A DNA stretch of 54,957 bases from an uncultured Bacteroidota bacterium (GTDB lineage Bacteria; Bacteroidota; Bacteroidia; UKL13-3): positions 1 through 54,957 of the forward strand of contig CAILJQ010000182.1 in assembly GCA_903834625.1 (NCBI GenBank), read 5' to 3'. Below the pieces are notes generated by a model that saw only the letters and a list, made by a program, of their open reading frames with translations, searched no databases and was not told where the DNA came from. Shown here piece by piece: positions 17,454-26,347 of the stretch (positions are counted from its first letter, which is position 1; every line of letters begins with the position of its first letter). The translations under genes and the position numbers were made by a program.

Positions 17454-18470
17454 TTAGGAGCGTGGAAAAGGGGCTGTATCTTCCTCCTCAAATATAGACT
17501 CAAGGTATTTATAATGGGCTGTCATGGCAATCATTGCCGCATTGTCTGTACAATATTCAAAGGCAGGTATATAGGTGTTCCAACCTAGCTTTTGGCCAGT
17601 TTCCTCAAGGGTTTTACGTAAATTGCTGTTGGCAGAAACCCCTCCGGCTAAACTAATTTCCTTGATTCCTGTTTGTGTGGCAGCCAACTGGAGCTTCTTC
17701 ATCAAATGCTTAACAATTGCATACTGAATAGAGGCGCATAAATTGGCTAAATTCTCTTCAATGAAGCTTGGATTTTCTTTTACCTGCTTTTGAATAAAGT
17801 AAAGGATAGACGTTTTTAAACCACTAAAACTATAATCTAATTCAGGTATATTAGGTTGCGGAAAGGCAAATGCTTTTGGGTCGCCCAATTGTGCGTTTTT
17901 GTCAATTAATGGTCCGCCAGGATAGGGTAGGCCCAATATTTTTGCAGCTTTATCAAATGCTTCACCCGCAGCGTCATCAATGGTTTTGCCTAAAATCTCT
18001 TGGTTGAAGTAACTATTAAGTTTGACAATTTGAGTATGTCCGCCACTTACCGTTAAGCACAGAAAGGGGAATTGGGGTTTGGGGTCATTAATAAAATGAG
18101 CCAATACATGGGCTTGCATGTGATGAACTCCCACTAAAGGGATATGTAGCGCATGAGCCAATGATTTAGCAAAGCTTGATCCAACCATTAATGAACCTAT
18201 TAACCCTGGCCCTTTGGTAAAAGCCACGGCGCTCAATTGGTTCAAACCTACACCTGCCTCTTTAAGTGCAATATCAACCACTGGAACCACGTTTTGCTGG
18301 TGCGCCCTACTGGCTAATTCGGGAACAACGCCTCCATACAATTCATGAATAGCCTGTGTGGCGACCTTATTTGAAAGGATTTTTCCATTTTTTATCACAG
18401 AAGCGGCAGTATCGTCGCAAGAGGATTCAATGGCGAGAATAATAATATCTTTTTGCAAATTTGCAGGCAC
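17454..18470 (-). CDS. tsaD: tRNA N6-adenosine threonylcarbamoyltransferase
   Basis: 338 residues with the TsaD/Kae1 signatures: ILAIESSCDDTAASV at the N terminus, metal-binding HHMQAH (His117, His121), LTVSGGHTQIV and GGVSANSNLR. It transfers the threonylcarbamoyl group to A37 of ANN-decoding tRNAs together with TsaB and TsaE. The start is GTG at 18470. A TAGTTTTG box with a TTTG 19 nt upstream (18525 to 18495, minus strand) fits a promoter just ahead of it. The gene diverges from tamB, an arrangement I recognise in other Bacteroidota. Confidence 0.95.
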   Translation of the reverse strand: MPANLQKDIIILAIESSCDDTAASVIKNGKILSNKVATQAIHELYGGVVPELASRAHQQNVVPVVDIALKEAGVGLNQLSAVAFTKGPGLIGSLMVGSSFAKSLAHALHIPLVGVHHMQAHVLAHFINDPKPQFPFLCLTVSGGHTQIVKLNSYFNQEILGKTIDDAAGEAFDKAAKILGLPYPGGPLIDKNAQLGDPKAFAFPQPNIPELDYSFSGLKTSILYFIQKQVKENPSFIEENLANLCASIQYAIVKHLMKKLQLAATQTGIKEISLAGGVSANSNLRKTLEETGQKLGWNTYIPAFEYCTDNAAMIAMTAHYKYLESIFEEEDTAPFPRS

Positions 18471-18491
18471 CCGTTTATATGTTTATCTTTC
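18460..18491 (+). promoter_or_regulatory. Bacteroidota-type promoter for tamB
   Basis: TTTG at 18460-18463 is followed, after exactly 20 nt, by TATCTTTC at 18484-18491, one base from the TAnnTTTG consensus. The tamB TTG start at 18505 lies 14 nt further on. The promoter overlaps the first codons of tsaD on the opposite strand. Confidence 0.5.
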
Positions 18492-18494
18492 GGG

Positions 18495-18525
18495 CAAAAC
18501 TACGTTGCTTAAGAAGTTTATCAAA
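18495..18525 (-). promoter_or_regulatory. Bacteroidota-type promoter for tsaD
   Basis: Read on the minus strand, TTTG (18525-18522) is followed after 19 nt by TAGTTTTG (18502-18495), a full match to TAnnTTTG. The tsaD GTG start is 25 nt downstream. This promoter and the tamB promoter face away from each other within about 66 bp and partly overlap the two gene starts. Confidence 0.55.
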
Positions 18526-21500
18526 ATATCTTATGTATTATCTGCAAGCTTCGCAGCCTTGCTGTTTTTGGCGTACCTGCTATTTACCACTTATTCTTTT
18601 CAGAACTATCTCATAAACAGGGTTACTAGCTATTTAAACGAAACCTATAAAACCCGCATCAGTGTGGGTGAAATAAGTTATGATGGTTGGACTTACTTTA
18701 GCCTACGCAGGGTGAATTTTGGCGATCAAAAGCAGGATACCACCTTTTATGCAGGTAGGTTACAGTTCAATATTTCGGGGATGAATATAGACTCAACTCA
18801 CTTTATTTTAAACGATGTAGTTTTAGATGAAGGGGTATGTAAAATTACAACCTATAAAGACAACACATACAGTTTGGATGTGGTTAATCTATTTTCTAAC
18901 CCAAATGATACCACCTCTGATCCTTTGGCTCCACCCTTTATCCTTGAGTTTAGGAACTTAGAGTGCATGGATACGCGCTTTTGTTATTTCGATTCTACAG
19001 CTACCTTCACCCAAGAGGGTTTTGATTATAACCGTATCGTATTTTATGATGCCAACTTTAGGTCGAAAAATTTTAAGATTATAGACGACTCCCTCTCATT
19101 TGATTTAAGAAACTTTACTGTAAAAGAGCGCTGTGGCTTTGAAATATTGCGCATGAATGCAAATGCAATTGTTTGTAATACAGCAATAGTTCTCAATAAT
19201 CTTGACCTTGTAACTCCCTACAGCCATATCAAAAATCAATATGGGTTGTATGCTAAAAATTGGGATGCTTATGATGATTTTTATAACAAGGTTCAAATGA
19301 AAGCCACGCTTACACAAAGCGAGGTAGATATGAAAGATGTGGCCTATTTTATACCTGATTTTAGCATTTACAAATACAAGGCAAAAGTAAGTGGGAATGT
19401 AAAAGGTCCATTGGCAAATTTAACCCTGAAAGAAATGTCACTGAGCATTGGAAATCATACCCGTTTCATGGGAGACGCCAAGTTCAGAGGATTGCCAGAT
19501 ATTGAAGAAACCTTTATGGATATTCGGGCAGATTATTTTTCTTCGGTTCGAACCGAATTAGAACAAATTGTTGCCATGGATTTACCCCAAACATTGGAAG
19601 ACCTAGGCAAACTTACCTACAAAGGAAACTTCACCGGATTTTATGAAGATTTTGTAACCTATGGTTCTATTGAAACTATGTATGGTACTGCAGAAACCGA
19701 CTTAAACATGAAGATAAATGATGAAACCATGTTGAGTGAATACTCTGGTGCCATTAAAATGAATGCCTTTCAATTGGGGAGTTTTTTGAAAGAACCTTCA
19801 TTAGGTGTTATTTCATTTGATGCAAGTGTGGAAGGTAAAGGATTTGATTTGGCTACACTCAATAGCAAGTTTGTAGGACATATTTATGAGTTAGGTTATG
19901 ATGGATATTCATACACCAATTTGGATGTGAAGGGCGGTATTGCCAATAAAGACCTCCGTGTTCAGCTGGCCATTGCCGATACCAATCTAGAAGTTTTTGC
20001 TAATGTGAGAACAGATTTAAGTAAAGAGTTTGCTCACATTGTTTTGGATGGTAGAGTTGAAAATGCCAATCTTAAACCCTTGAAATGGCACTCTGAAAAA
20101 ATTGAATTGGCCACAAATTTTGAAGCAGATTACTTTTTCAAAGACTTGAATGATCATTATGGAACGGTGGCCGTTGAAGATTTTCACTACGAAAAAGGCG
20201 CATACTCATACAGAATAAACCAATTGAAATTAGAAGCTGAAAATGGGGAGGAAGAATTGGTAAGAATAAATGGCGATTTTGTAAAAGGTCAAATAAAAGG
20301 AGAGTTCGACCTAGGACAAATTGCGGCTCAAGTGAGCAATTGGACCATGAATTTAGCACCAAGTTATTTTAGCCCTAAACCTGTTAAAAATACCTTGCAA
20401 GATTTTAATTTTGAGTTGAATGTTTTATCAACTGCCTCTATTTCTCCCTTATTTTTCCCGGGATATAATGCCACCAATATAGATGTAGAAGGAAGGGTAA
20501 ATAGTGAGTTGAACGCCTATGAATTGGCTGGTTATGTTGGTAATATCAATTATGATGGTTGGTATTTAAACCAAACTACTTTTCGAATAAAGAAAGACCA
20601 ATTATCCTCCGGGGAGTTGTTGTTTGGGTTCAAGAATTTATCTAAAACAGATACAGTATTAGTGGGTGATTTTGCCCTAAAGGCTGAGGCAACTGTTGAC
20701 CATTGGGATATGTTTTATAAAATTCAAGATACCCAAAGTATAGTTCACGGAGAATTTAGTCACGATGTATGGTTTGAACCAGATGCCTTTTGGCTGGCCT
20801 ATAAACCATCATGGGTGCAATCTGGTAGCTCTAGGTGGCAAATTATGGAAGGGAAGTCTGTAAAGTTAGATCTGAACCAAATTGGATTTAACCATTTGAG
20901 ATTGGAAAATGGAAAACAAAAAATTGATATCGATGGGCAATACGCATTTGATGCAGTTAAGAAAAATATCAGTGCCAAAGTTGAAAACATTGAACTGAAT
21001 ACAATCAACCAATTTGTGAAAGATTTGGGGGTAGATTTAAACGGTTTAGGTAATGGATATTTGGTCTATAAAAACATGGGTTCACGTGATGTGGTGATAG
21101 GGCAAATAAATACCACGGATTTAAGTTTAGATGGCGATACTCTGGGCGATTACCAATTGTCTATTGGTTATAGAGAAAATGAAGAAGATTTGCTCATAGA
21201 CTTTTCTTCAGACAAAGGAAAAATAAACAAGTTAAAAGGATCAGGGGTTTATGAAATTGCGCGTAAAAATTTAGACTTATCCATTGATTTTGGTGATTCT
21301 AAAATTGATGCCTTTCAAGCATTTGTAAAAGATTACGTGAAGTTATATGAGGGTGAAGCAAGTTTAAATGCTAGGTTAAGCGGACCATTGGACAAGTTAA
21401 AATTAGATGGACAATTGAACATTAATCAAGCTACATTTAAGATAGAGTACTTGCAAACTTATTATAAGTTCGACAAAGCAAAAATTACCTTCCAAGATAA

Positions 21501-22854
21501 CCAAATGAATATTATTCCCTTTTACATTACAGATGCTAATAAACAAAAGGCATTGGTAAGTGGGAACATCAAACACAAAGGTTTCTCGGAATTAGATTAT
21601 GATATTCGAATAGAAGATTTTAAAACCTTTCAAGTGTTAAATACTGTGGCCAAAGACAACGATTTGTTTTATGGTTCAGCCTATGCCAGTGGTAAGTTTA
21701 AAATTAAGGGAAATAGCGATGCCATAGACATGTACATTGATGCTACCTCTGATAAAGGTACCAAGATAATGATTAACCCATTTGGCGCTAGTTCAGAAAC
21801 AGGTGAATCATTTATAAACTATACTAGCAGAGACACTGTATTTGCTTATAAAGTTCAACGAAAAAATTCTGATTTTGGCGTAGGCGTTTATATGAATATA
21901 ACCTGTAATCCGAATGCAGAAATTCAGGTAATTATGGACGCAAAATCTGACGATCGTATCAAGGCAAAAGGTAAAGGGAAATTGCGGATGGATTATTTGC
22001 CGGATGGAAACTTTTTGATGTATGGGACCTATGAATTAACTGAAGGAGAATATCGCTTTTCTGCTATGAATGTGGTGGCTAAAAAGTTTAACCTACAACC
22101 CGGAAGTCAAATAAAATGGAATGGTGACCCACTCAATGGAAGGATGGATATTTCAGGTGTCTATAAATTGAAAACTACCATCAATGAAATTGTGAACATG
22201 TACAACGCGCCTGATCCAAATGTGCGTTTGCCCGTTGAATGTATCATTCGAATTAAAGGTATAGTTGAACGACCAGAGTTTACTTTTGATTTAAACTTCC
22301 CAGATTTATCTAATACCGTTACAGGGGCGGCAGCCTCTGAATTAAATGCCGTATTGGCAAATTTTAGGCGCGAACCAGAAATGATGAACCAACAAATGTT
22401 GTTTTTGTTAATTAGTGGAAGTTTTGTGCCTATTACCAACACAAACAATACTGCCAATAATAATTTCGGAAATCAAACGGTATCCGACCTTCTTAGCAGA
22501 CAGGCCGCAGGATTAATAGGGAAGGCCTTGCCCAATATTGATGTGAGTGTTGACCTATTAAATGCTTCCGATCCAACCAAAGGAAGAACCATGTTATTGT
22601 CTGCCTCTAAAAGGTTTTTAGATAACAGACTTGAGGTCCAAACCAGCTATGCTATTGACCAAACACAAACCAATTTTGCGTTTACTTATAATTTGAAAAA
22701 AAATGGAAACACCAAACTAAAAGTGTTTAGTAAAAATGGCTTCGATGCCATGTATAACCGAAATGTGGTAACCTCTGGAACTGGTTTATTTTATAAAAAA
22801 GATTTCGACCAATTTTCTGAATTGTTTAAAAAACAAAAGTCTTTTGTGTATTAG
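18505..22854 (+). CDS. tamB: TamB-like translocation/assembly protein (DUF490 C terminus)
   Basis: From TTG 18505 the protein has 1449 residues; the track start at 18358 would read through the tsaD promoter and first codons. The N terminus has one membrane anchor (VLSASFAALLFLAYLLF), then the typical FQNYLINRVTSYLNETYKTRI segment. A very long region of repeated beta strands follows, as in the TamB/AsmA hydrophobic groove, and a C-terminal TamB domain (FDLNFPDLSN, LLSRQAAGLIG, DNRLEVQTSYAID). TamB bridges inner and outer membranes and is linked to lipid transport and outer-membrane protein assembly. The perfect 16-bp palindrome at 19542 is inside it. ATG 18430 is the alternative start. Confidence 0.9.
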   Translation: MLKKFIKISYVLSASFAALLFLAYLLFTTYSFQNYLINRVTSYLNETYKTRISVGEISYDGWTYFSLRRVNFGDQKQDTTFYAGRLQFNISGMNIDSTHFILNDVVLDEGVCKITTYKDNTYSLDVVNLFSNPNDTTSDPLAPPFILEFRNLECMDTRFCYFDSTATFTQEGFDYNRIVFYDANFRSKNFKIIDDSLSFDLRNFTVKERCGFEILRMNANAIVCNTAIVLNNLDLVTPYSHIKNQYGLYAKNWDAYDDFYNKVQMKATLTQSEVDMKDVAYFIPDFSIYKYKAKVSGNVKGPLANLTLKEMSLSIGNHTRFMGDAKFRGLPDIEETFMDIRADYFSSVRTELEQIVAMDLPQTLEDLGKLTYKGNFTGFYEDFVTYGSIETMYGTAETDLNMKINDETMLSEYSGAIKMNAFQLGSFLKEPSLGVISFDASVEGKGFDLATLNSKFVGHIYELGYDGYSYTNLDVKGGIANKDLRVQLAIADTNLEVFANVRTDLSKEFAHIVLDGRVENANLKPLKWHSEKIELATNFEADYFFKDLNDHYGTVAVEDFHYEKGAYSYRINQLKLEAENGEEELVRINGDFVKGQIKGEFDLGQIAAQVSNWTMNLAPSYFSPKPVKNTLQDFNFELNVLSTASISPLFFPGYNATNIDVEGRVNSELNAYELAGYVGNINYDGWYLNQTTFRIKKDQLSSGELLFGFKNLSKTDTVLVGDFALKAEATVDHWDMFYKIQDTQSIVHGEFSHDVWFEPDAFWLAYKPSWVQSGSSRWQIMEGKSVKLDLNQIGFNHLRLENGKQKIDIDGQYAFDAVKKNISAKVENIELNTINQFVKDLGVDLNGLGNGYLVYKNMGSRDVVIGQINTTDLSLDGDTLGDYQLSIGYRENEEDLLIDFSSDKGKINKLKGSGVYEIARKNLDLSIDFGDSKIDAFQAFVKDYVKLYEGEASLNARLSGPLDKLKLDGQLNINQATFKIEYLQTYYKFDKAKITFQDNQMNIIPFYITDANKQKALVSGNIKHKGFSELDYDIRIEDFKTFQVLNTVAKDNDLFYGSAYASGKFKIKGNSDAIDMYIDATSDKGTKIMINPFGASSETGESFINYTSRDTVFAYKVQRKNSDFGVGVYMNITCNPNAEIQVIMDAKSDDRIKAKGKGKLRMDYLPDGNFLMYGTYELTEGEYRFSAMNVVAKKFNLQPGSQIKWNGDPLNGRMDISGVYKLKTTINEIVNMYNAPDPNVRLPVECIIRIKGIVERPEFTFDLNFPDLSNTVTGAAASELNAVLANFRREPEMMNQQMLFLLISGSFVPITNTNNTANNNFGNQTVSDLLSRQAAGLIGKALPNIDVSVDLLNASDPTKGRTMLLSASKRFLDNRLEVQTSYAIDQTQTNFAFTYNLKKNGNTKLKVFSKNGFDAMYNRNVVTSGTGLFYKKDFDQFSELFKKQKSFVY
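19542..19557. repeat. Dispersed palindrome, perfect 16-bp copy TTCGGTTCGAACCGAA
   Basis: A perfect 16-base palindrome inside tamB, the best copy in the window and the reference for the family described in the findings. Here it encodes SVRTE. Confidence 0.75.
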
Positions 22855-22882
22855 TTTGTATAATTGAAAAAAGTATAATTGA

Positions 22883-23821
22883 ATGATTCCATCTATTGAT
22901 TTACGCGACTTTTTAAGTGGCGATCCTGTTAAAAAAGCAAACTTTGTAGCTGCCTTAGGTAAAGCCTACACCGATATAGGTTTTGTTGCAGTAAAAGGTC
23001 ACTTATTAGAAGACGATGTAAGTCAGCAATTATATTGGCAATGCCAAGAGTTTTTCTCAATGTCTGAAGAACAAAAGAAGAAATATGAAATTCCTGGTCA
23101 GGCTGGTCAGCGCGGATATACCAGTTTTGGTAAAGAACATGCCAAAGGAAGAAATGAAGGCGACTTAAAAGAGTTTTGGCATTTTGGGCAGACCGTTACA
23201 GGAAACGACCCTATTGCAAATGAATATCCTGCCAATGTAATGGTAGAAGAGTTGCCAAACTTTAATAAATACGGTTTATTGGCTTATAAACAACTAGAAG
23301 AAACAGGCAAGTATATGTTACGTGCCATTGCTTTGTATTTGAAATTAGATGAGTTTTATTTTGATGATAAAATCTTTCATGGTAACAGTATTTTAAGGCC
23401 CATTCATTACCCACCAATTAGCGCTGAACCTAAATCGGCAGTAAGGGCGGCAGAGCATGAAGATATAAATTTAATAACATTATTGATGGGTGCTAGTGCA
23501 GAAGGCCTGCAAGTATTATCCAAACAAAATGAGTGGGTAGGTATAACAGCTTTACCAGAACAATTGGTGGTGAATGTTGGTGATATGTTGCAACGATTAA
23601 CAAATAATGTTTTAAAAAGCACCACACATAGAGTGGTTAATCCACCAAGAGAAAAGTGGGGTACTAGCAGGTATTCCATACCATTCTTTTTACATCCAAG
23701 GAGTGAAATGCGTTTAGATTGTATACCAGAGTGTGTGAATGAGCAAAATCTATTGGCGTATGAACCTATATCAGCTGGCGATTATTTGATTGAGCGCCTG
23801 CGTGAAATTGGTTTGAAATAA
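22883..23821 (+). CDS. 2-oxoglutarate/Fe(II) oxygenase, isopenicillin N synthase family
   Basis: 312 residues. The N-terminal DIOX_N-like half begins MIPSIDLRDFLSG and includes DIGFVAVKGH. The C-terminal 2OG-FeII half has EHEDINLITLL (His-x-Asp iron ligands), STTHRVVNPP (distal His) and RYSIPFFLHP (Arg-x-Ser binding the 2-oxoglutarate carboxylate). All iron and co-substrate residues are present, so an active oxygenase is expected. The substrate is unknown and no non-ribosomal peptide genes are nearby. It starts 28 nt after tamB and precedes the DUF2079 gene by 14 nt, probably one transcript. Confidence 0.88.
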   Translation: MIPSIDLRDFLSGDPVKKANFVAALGKAYTDIGFVAVKGHLLEDDVSQQLYWQCQEFFSMSEEQKKKYEIPGQAGQRGYTSFGKEHAKGRNEGDLKEFWHFGQTVTGNDPIANEYPANVMVEELPNFNKYGLLAYKQLEETGKYMLRAIALYLKLDEFYFDDKIFHGNSILRPIHYPPISAEPKSAVRAAEHEDINLITLLMGASAEGLQVLSKQNEWVGITALPEQLVVNVGDMLQRLTNNVLKSTTHRVVNPPREKWGTSRYSIPFFLHPRSEMRLDCIPECVNEQNLLAYEPISAGDYLIERLREIGLK

Positions 23822-23835
23822 TATTCACTAAGTTA

Positions 23836-25302
23836 ATGGATACTATTAAAGGAAAATACAGGCTTTACTGGTGGGTAATGCATGGTTTTTTTCTTTTAGT
23901 ATATAGCGCCCTTTCTTTATTAAATCACTTTTATTTTAGGTCATCGGGTTTAGATTATGGCCTTGCAAATCAGGCGCTGTATCATTATGCTCATTTTGAA
24001 CCCGCTATGGTTACTCAATTATTGGGTGGTGAGCCTCTACCATACCTGGCTTGCCATTTAAGTTTTTGGGTGCCTTTATTTTCTCCACTCTATTGGGTTT
24101 TTGGAAGCTATACCCTTTTAATAATTCAATTAATGGCATTGGTTTTTGCCATCAAAGGCATTCAAAAATTAACCCATAATTCGGGGGTAGAAGAGTGGGT
24201 AGCTTTGTTGTTAGGACTTCAACTTTATTGCAGTTTATTTGTATTTGCAGCATATGGATTCGATTACCATGACAATGTGATTGGGGCTGCCTTTTTTCCC
24301 TGGTTTATTTACTATTTTAGGAAAGGTAAATGGGTTCAAACCGTATTGTGTTTTGTGGCCATGCTGGGTTCTAAAGAAAACATGGCCATTTGGGCAGGAT
24401 TTATCGCTCTTTCCTTGCCGTTTATAGTTGTTGAACGTAATAAAAAAGTGTACCTTTTTTCATTGGTTTTATTTGTATTCGCACTATTTTATTATTTGTT
24501 GGCAGCTTTCTTTATCATGCCTGCTTTGGCGGGTGGAGAAGGTTTCTTACAATTACAGAGGTACAGTCATTTAGGTGGCAGCTTTTCAGAAATTATTACG
24601 CATTTGTTTTACCATCCTTATGATACCTTTTCGCTTTTCTGGAAGAGCCATGTGCAACCAGATACAGAAGAAATTATTAAAAGAGAGTTTTGGAAGGTGT
24701 TTTTGGTATCGGGCGGAATGGTCCTCTTTTTTAAACCTCAATTTTTATGGATGGCCTTACCCTTATTGATGCAAAAAATGTGGAATAAAGAAAGTGCCTT
24801 TTGGGGTATTTCCTATCACTATCAAATAGAATTGGCGATGGTAATTTCTGTAGCTTTGTGGTATTGGTTGAAAGATATCTCAAAGGTACGTTACAGGTTA
24901 TTCTTTATTATTTTTGTTGTGCTTTGTACCATTGGAATAAGTATGCGTAAATTCAATGAAAGGTATGCAAGTTATCAACCAATAAAGGAGAATATTCTTT
25001 CTTTAGCACATTATAAACCAGATTTTGACGCTGCTAAGGTGAGGGCGAAATTGCTTGAGGTACCTGCCAATGCTGCTGTATGCGCTCAGGCCAACCTAAT
25101 GCCGCATTTGGCATTTAGAGATAAATTGTATCATTTCCCTTTTCTAAAAGATGCAAACTACCTCATTTTTCTTCAACCGGGTTTAAACACTTATCCATTA
25201 AACGAGCAGGAGGCAAATAAATATTTGGATTCCTTACGTGCCTGCCCAATTTGGGTAGAAGACACGAGTGCATTACCCTTACATATTTTGATGAAGAAGT
25301 GA
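23836..25302 (+). CDS. DUF2079 polytopic membrane protein
   Basis: 488 residues with roughly ten hydrophobic segments. The motifs SGLDYGLANQALYHYAHF, CHLSFWVPLFSPLYWVFG and AAYGFDYHDNVIGAAFFPW correspond to the conserved blocks of DUF2079 proteins, which resemble glycosyltransferase-like membrane enzymes. The function is unknown; a role in envelope glycan or lipid modification is only an analogy. It ends at the hairpin 25304-25330, facing the BadF-like kinase gene. Confidence 0.75.
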   Translation: MDTIKGKYRLYWWVMHGFFLLVYSALSLLNHFYFRSSGLDYGLANQALYHYAHFEPAMVTQLLGGEPLPYLACHLSFWVPLFSPLYWVFGSYTLLIIQLMALVFAIKGIQKLTHNSGVEEWVALLLGLQLYCSLFVFAAYGFDYHDNVIGAAFFPWFIYYFRKGKWVQTVLCFVAMLGSKENMAIWAGFIALSLPFIVVERNKKVYLFSLVLFVFALFYYLLAAFFIMPALAGGEGFLQLQRYSHLGGSFSEIITHLFYHPYDTFSLFWKSHVQPDTEEIIKREFWKVFLVSGGMVLFFKPQFLWMALPLLMQKMWNKESAFWGISYHYQIELAMVISVALWYWLKDISKVRYRLFFIIFVVLCTIGISMRKFNERYASYQPIKENILSLAHYKPDFDAAKVRAKLLEVPANAAVCAQANLMPHLAFRDKLYHFPFLKDANYLIFLQPGLNTYPLNEQEANKYLDSLRACPIWVEDTSALPLHILMKK

Positions 25303-25303
25303 A

Positions 25304-25330
25304 CTCGGGTTCGCTTTGCACGAACCCAAG
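25304..25330. terminator. Hairpin between convergent DUF2079 and BadF-like genes
   Basis: CTCGGGTTCG (25304-25313), loop CTTTGCA, then CGAACCCAAG (25321-25330); nine of ten positions pair. It starts two bases after a stop codon and separates two convergent genes. There is no strong T run, so the terminator role is probable rather than certain. Confidence 0.55.
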
Positions 25331-25347
25331 GAACATAAATCGTTAAA

Positions 25348-26199
25348 CTACTCTTCTAAATGGAAACGAACCAAATCTTCTAAAGGTGATTTGATTACTC
25401 TACCTAAATGCATATCATAACTTAAGGCAACTTCTTCTAGGATATCCTTAAAAACAAATCCTACCGAACCCACGCAATTGAAGTTATATTGTTTGTAATC
25501 TGGATATTTGCTCACAAGGTTTTTGAAACAATCGCGGAAGGAGTCGCGTACCTTGTTACGAATGTATGGGTGGGTAACAAACTCATCGGCAAATTTACAG
25601 AAGCTAGCCAAGTATCGGTTAGGGAATTGGGTAGTGTACAAGGTATGGAAAATTTGCTCATTGTCTTGTATTTGGAAACGCTCTTTGAAGCGCGCTTGAA
25701 GAGGCGGATCTAACCTACCTCGCATGAAATCGCGCACAATTTTTCTTCCTATATAGCTTCCACTTCCTTCATCTCCTAATAAATAACCTAAAGAATCTAT
25801 ATTCATAGAAATATCCACTCCATCATACAAACAGGTATTGGTACCTGTTCCTAAGATGGCGGCAAATCCTTTTTCCTTGCCTAATAAAGCTCGGGCGGTA
25901 GCCAATAAATCATGTCCTACAAAAATAGTATTGGCCTTTGGGAAAGAACGATTGAGTGCTTTTCTCACAATTTCTTTTTTCTCTGGGGTACTGCAACCAG
26001 CGCCATAGAAGTGCACTTCGGTTACTACATCTGCATCCATATCCTTTAAGAGGTTTTCAGATAAAGAATAATAGATGGCTTCGGTATCAATAAAATAGGG
26101 ATTGTATCCTATGGTATGAAAAATCTTTTGGTTGGTTCCAGATTTGTCTGTTAGGCACCAATCTGTTTTGGTTGAACCACTATCGGCTATGAGGTACAT
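25348..26199 (-). CDS. BadF/BadG/BcrA/BcrD-type ATPase, N-acetylglucosamine kinase-like
   Basis: 283 residues of the ASKHA fold. The phosphate-1 motif is LIADSGSTKTDWCL at the N terminus, then AILGTGTNTCLYDG and GDEGSGSYIGRKIVRDFMRG. This pattern fits the BadF family branch that contains N-acetylglucosamine kinases, which phosphorylate amino sugars salvaged from cell wall. No radical-enzyme activator features (bridging Cys pair) are seen, so a sugar kinase is preferred. It is divergent from the aminotransferase gene, with 148 nt between. Confidence 0.82.
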   Translation of the reverse strand: MYLIADSGSTKTDWCLTDKSGTNQKIFHTIGYNPYFIDTEAIYYSLSENLLKDMDADVVTEVHFYGAGCSTPEKKEIVRKALNRSFPKANTIFVGHDLLATARALLGKEKGFAAILGTGTNTCLYDGVDISMNIDSLGYLLGDEGSGSYIGRKIVRDFMRGRLDPPLQARFKERFQIQDNEQIFHTLYTTQFPNRYLASFCKFADEFVTHPYIRNKVRDSFRDCFKNLVSKYPDYKQYNFNCVGSVGFVFKDILEEVALSYDMHLGRVIKSPLEDLVRFHLEE

Positions 26200-26347
26200 A
26201 TGGGTTGGATGTTTAGTTCTACGAGATTATAAAAAACACAGTAATAAAGCAACTATTTAAAAAACACAATTTCAAACCCTTAGAATTTGGTGCTTGGTAG
26301 TATGGGCCTGAATCTCTATCATTGGATACCAAACCTAAGTAATATTC

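Noticed and set aside
18358-18504. Upstream extension of tamB to the track start at 18358
   Set aside because: It would cover the first codons and the promoter of tsaD on the other strand, adds residues unlike TamB N termini, and a fitting promoter places the start at TTG 18505.
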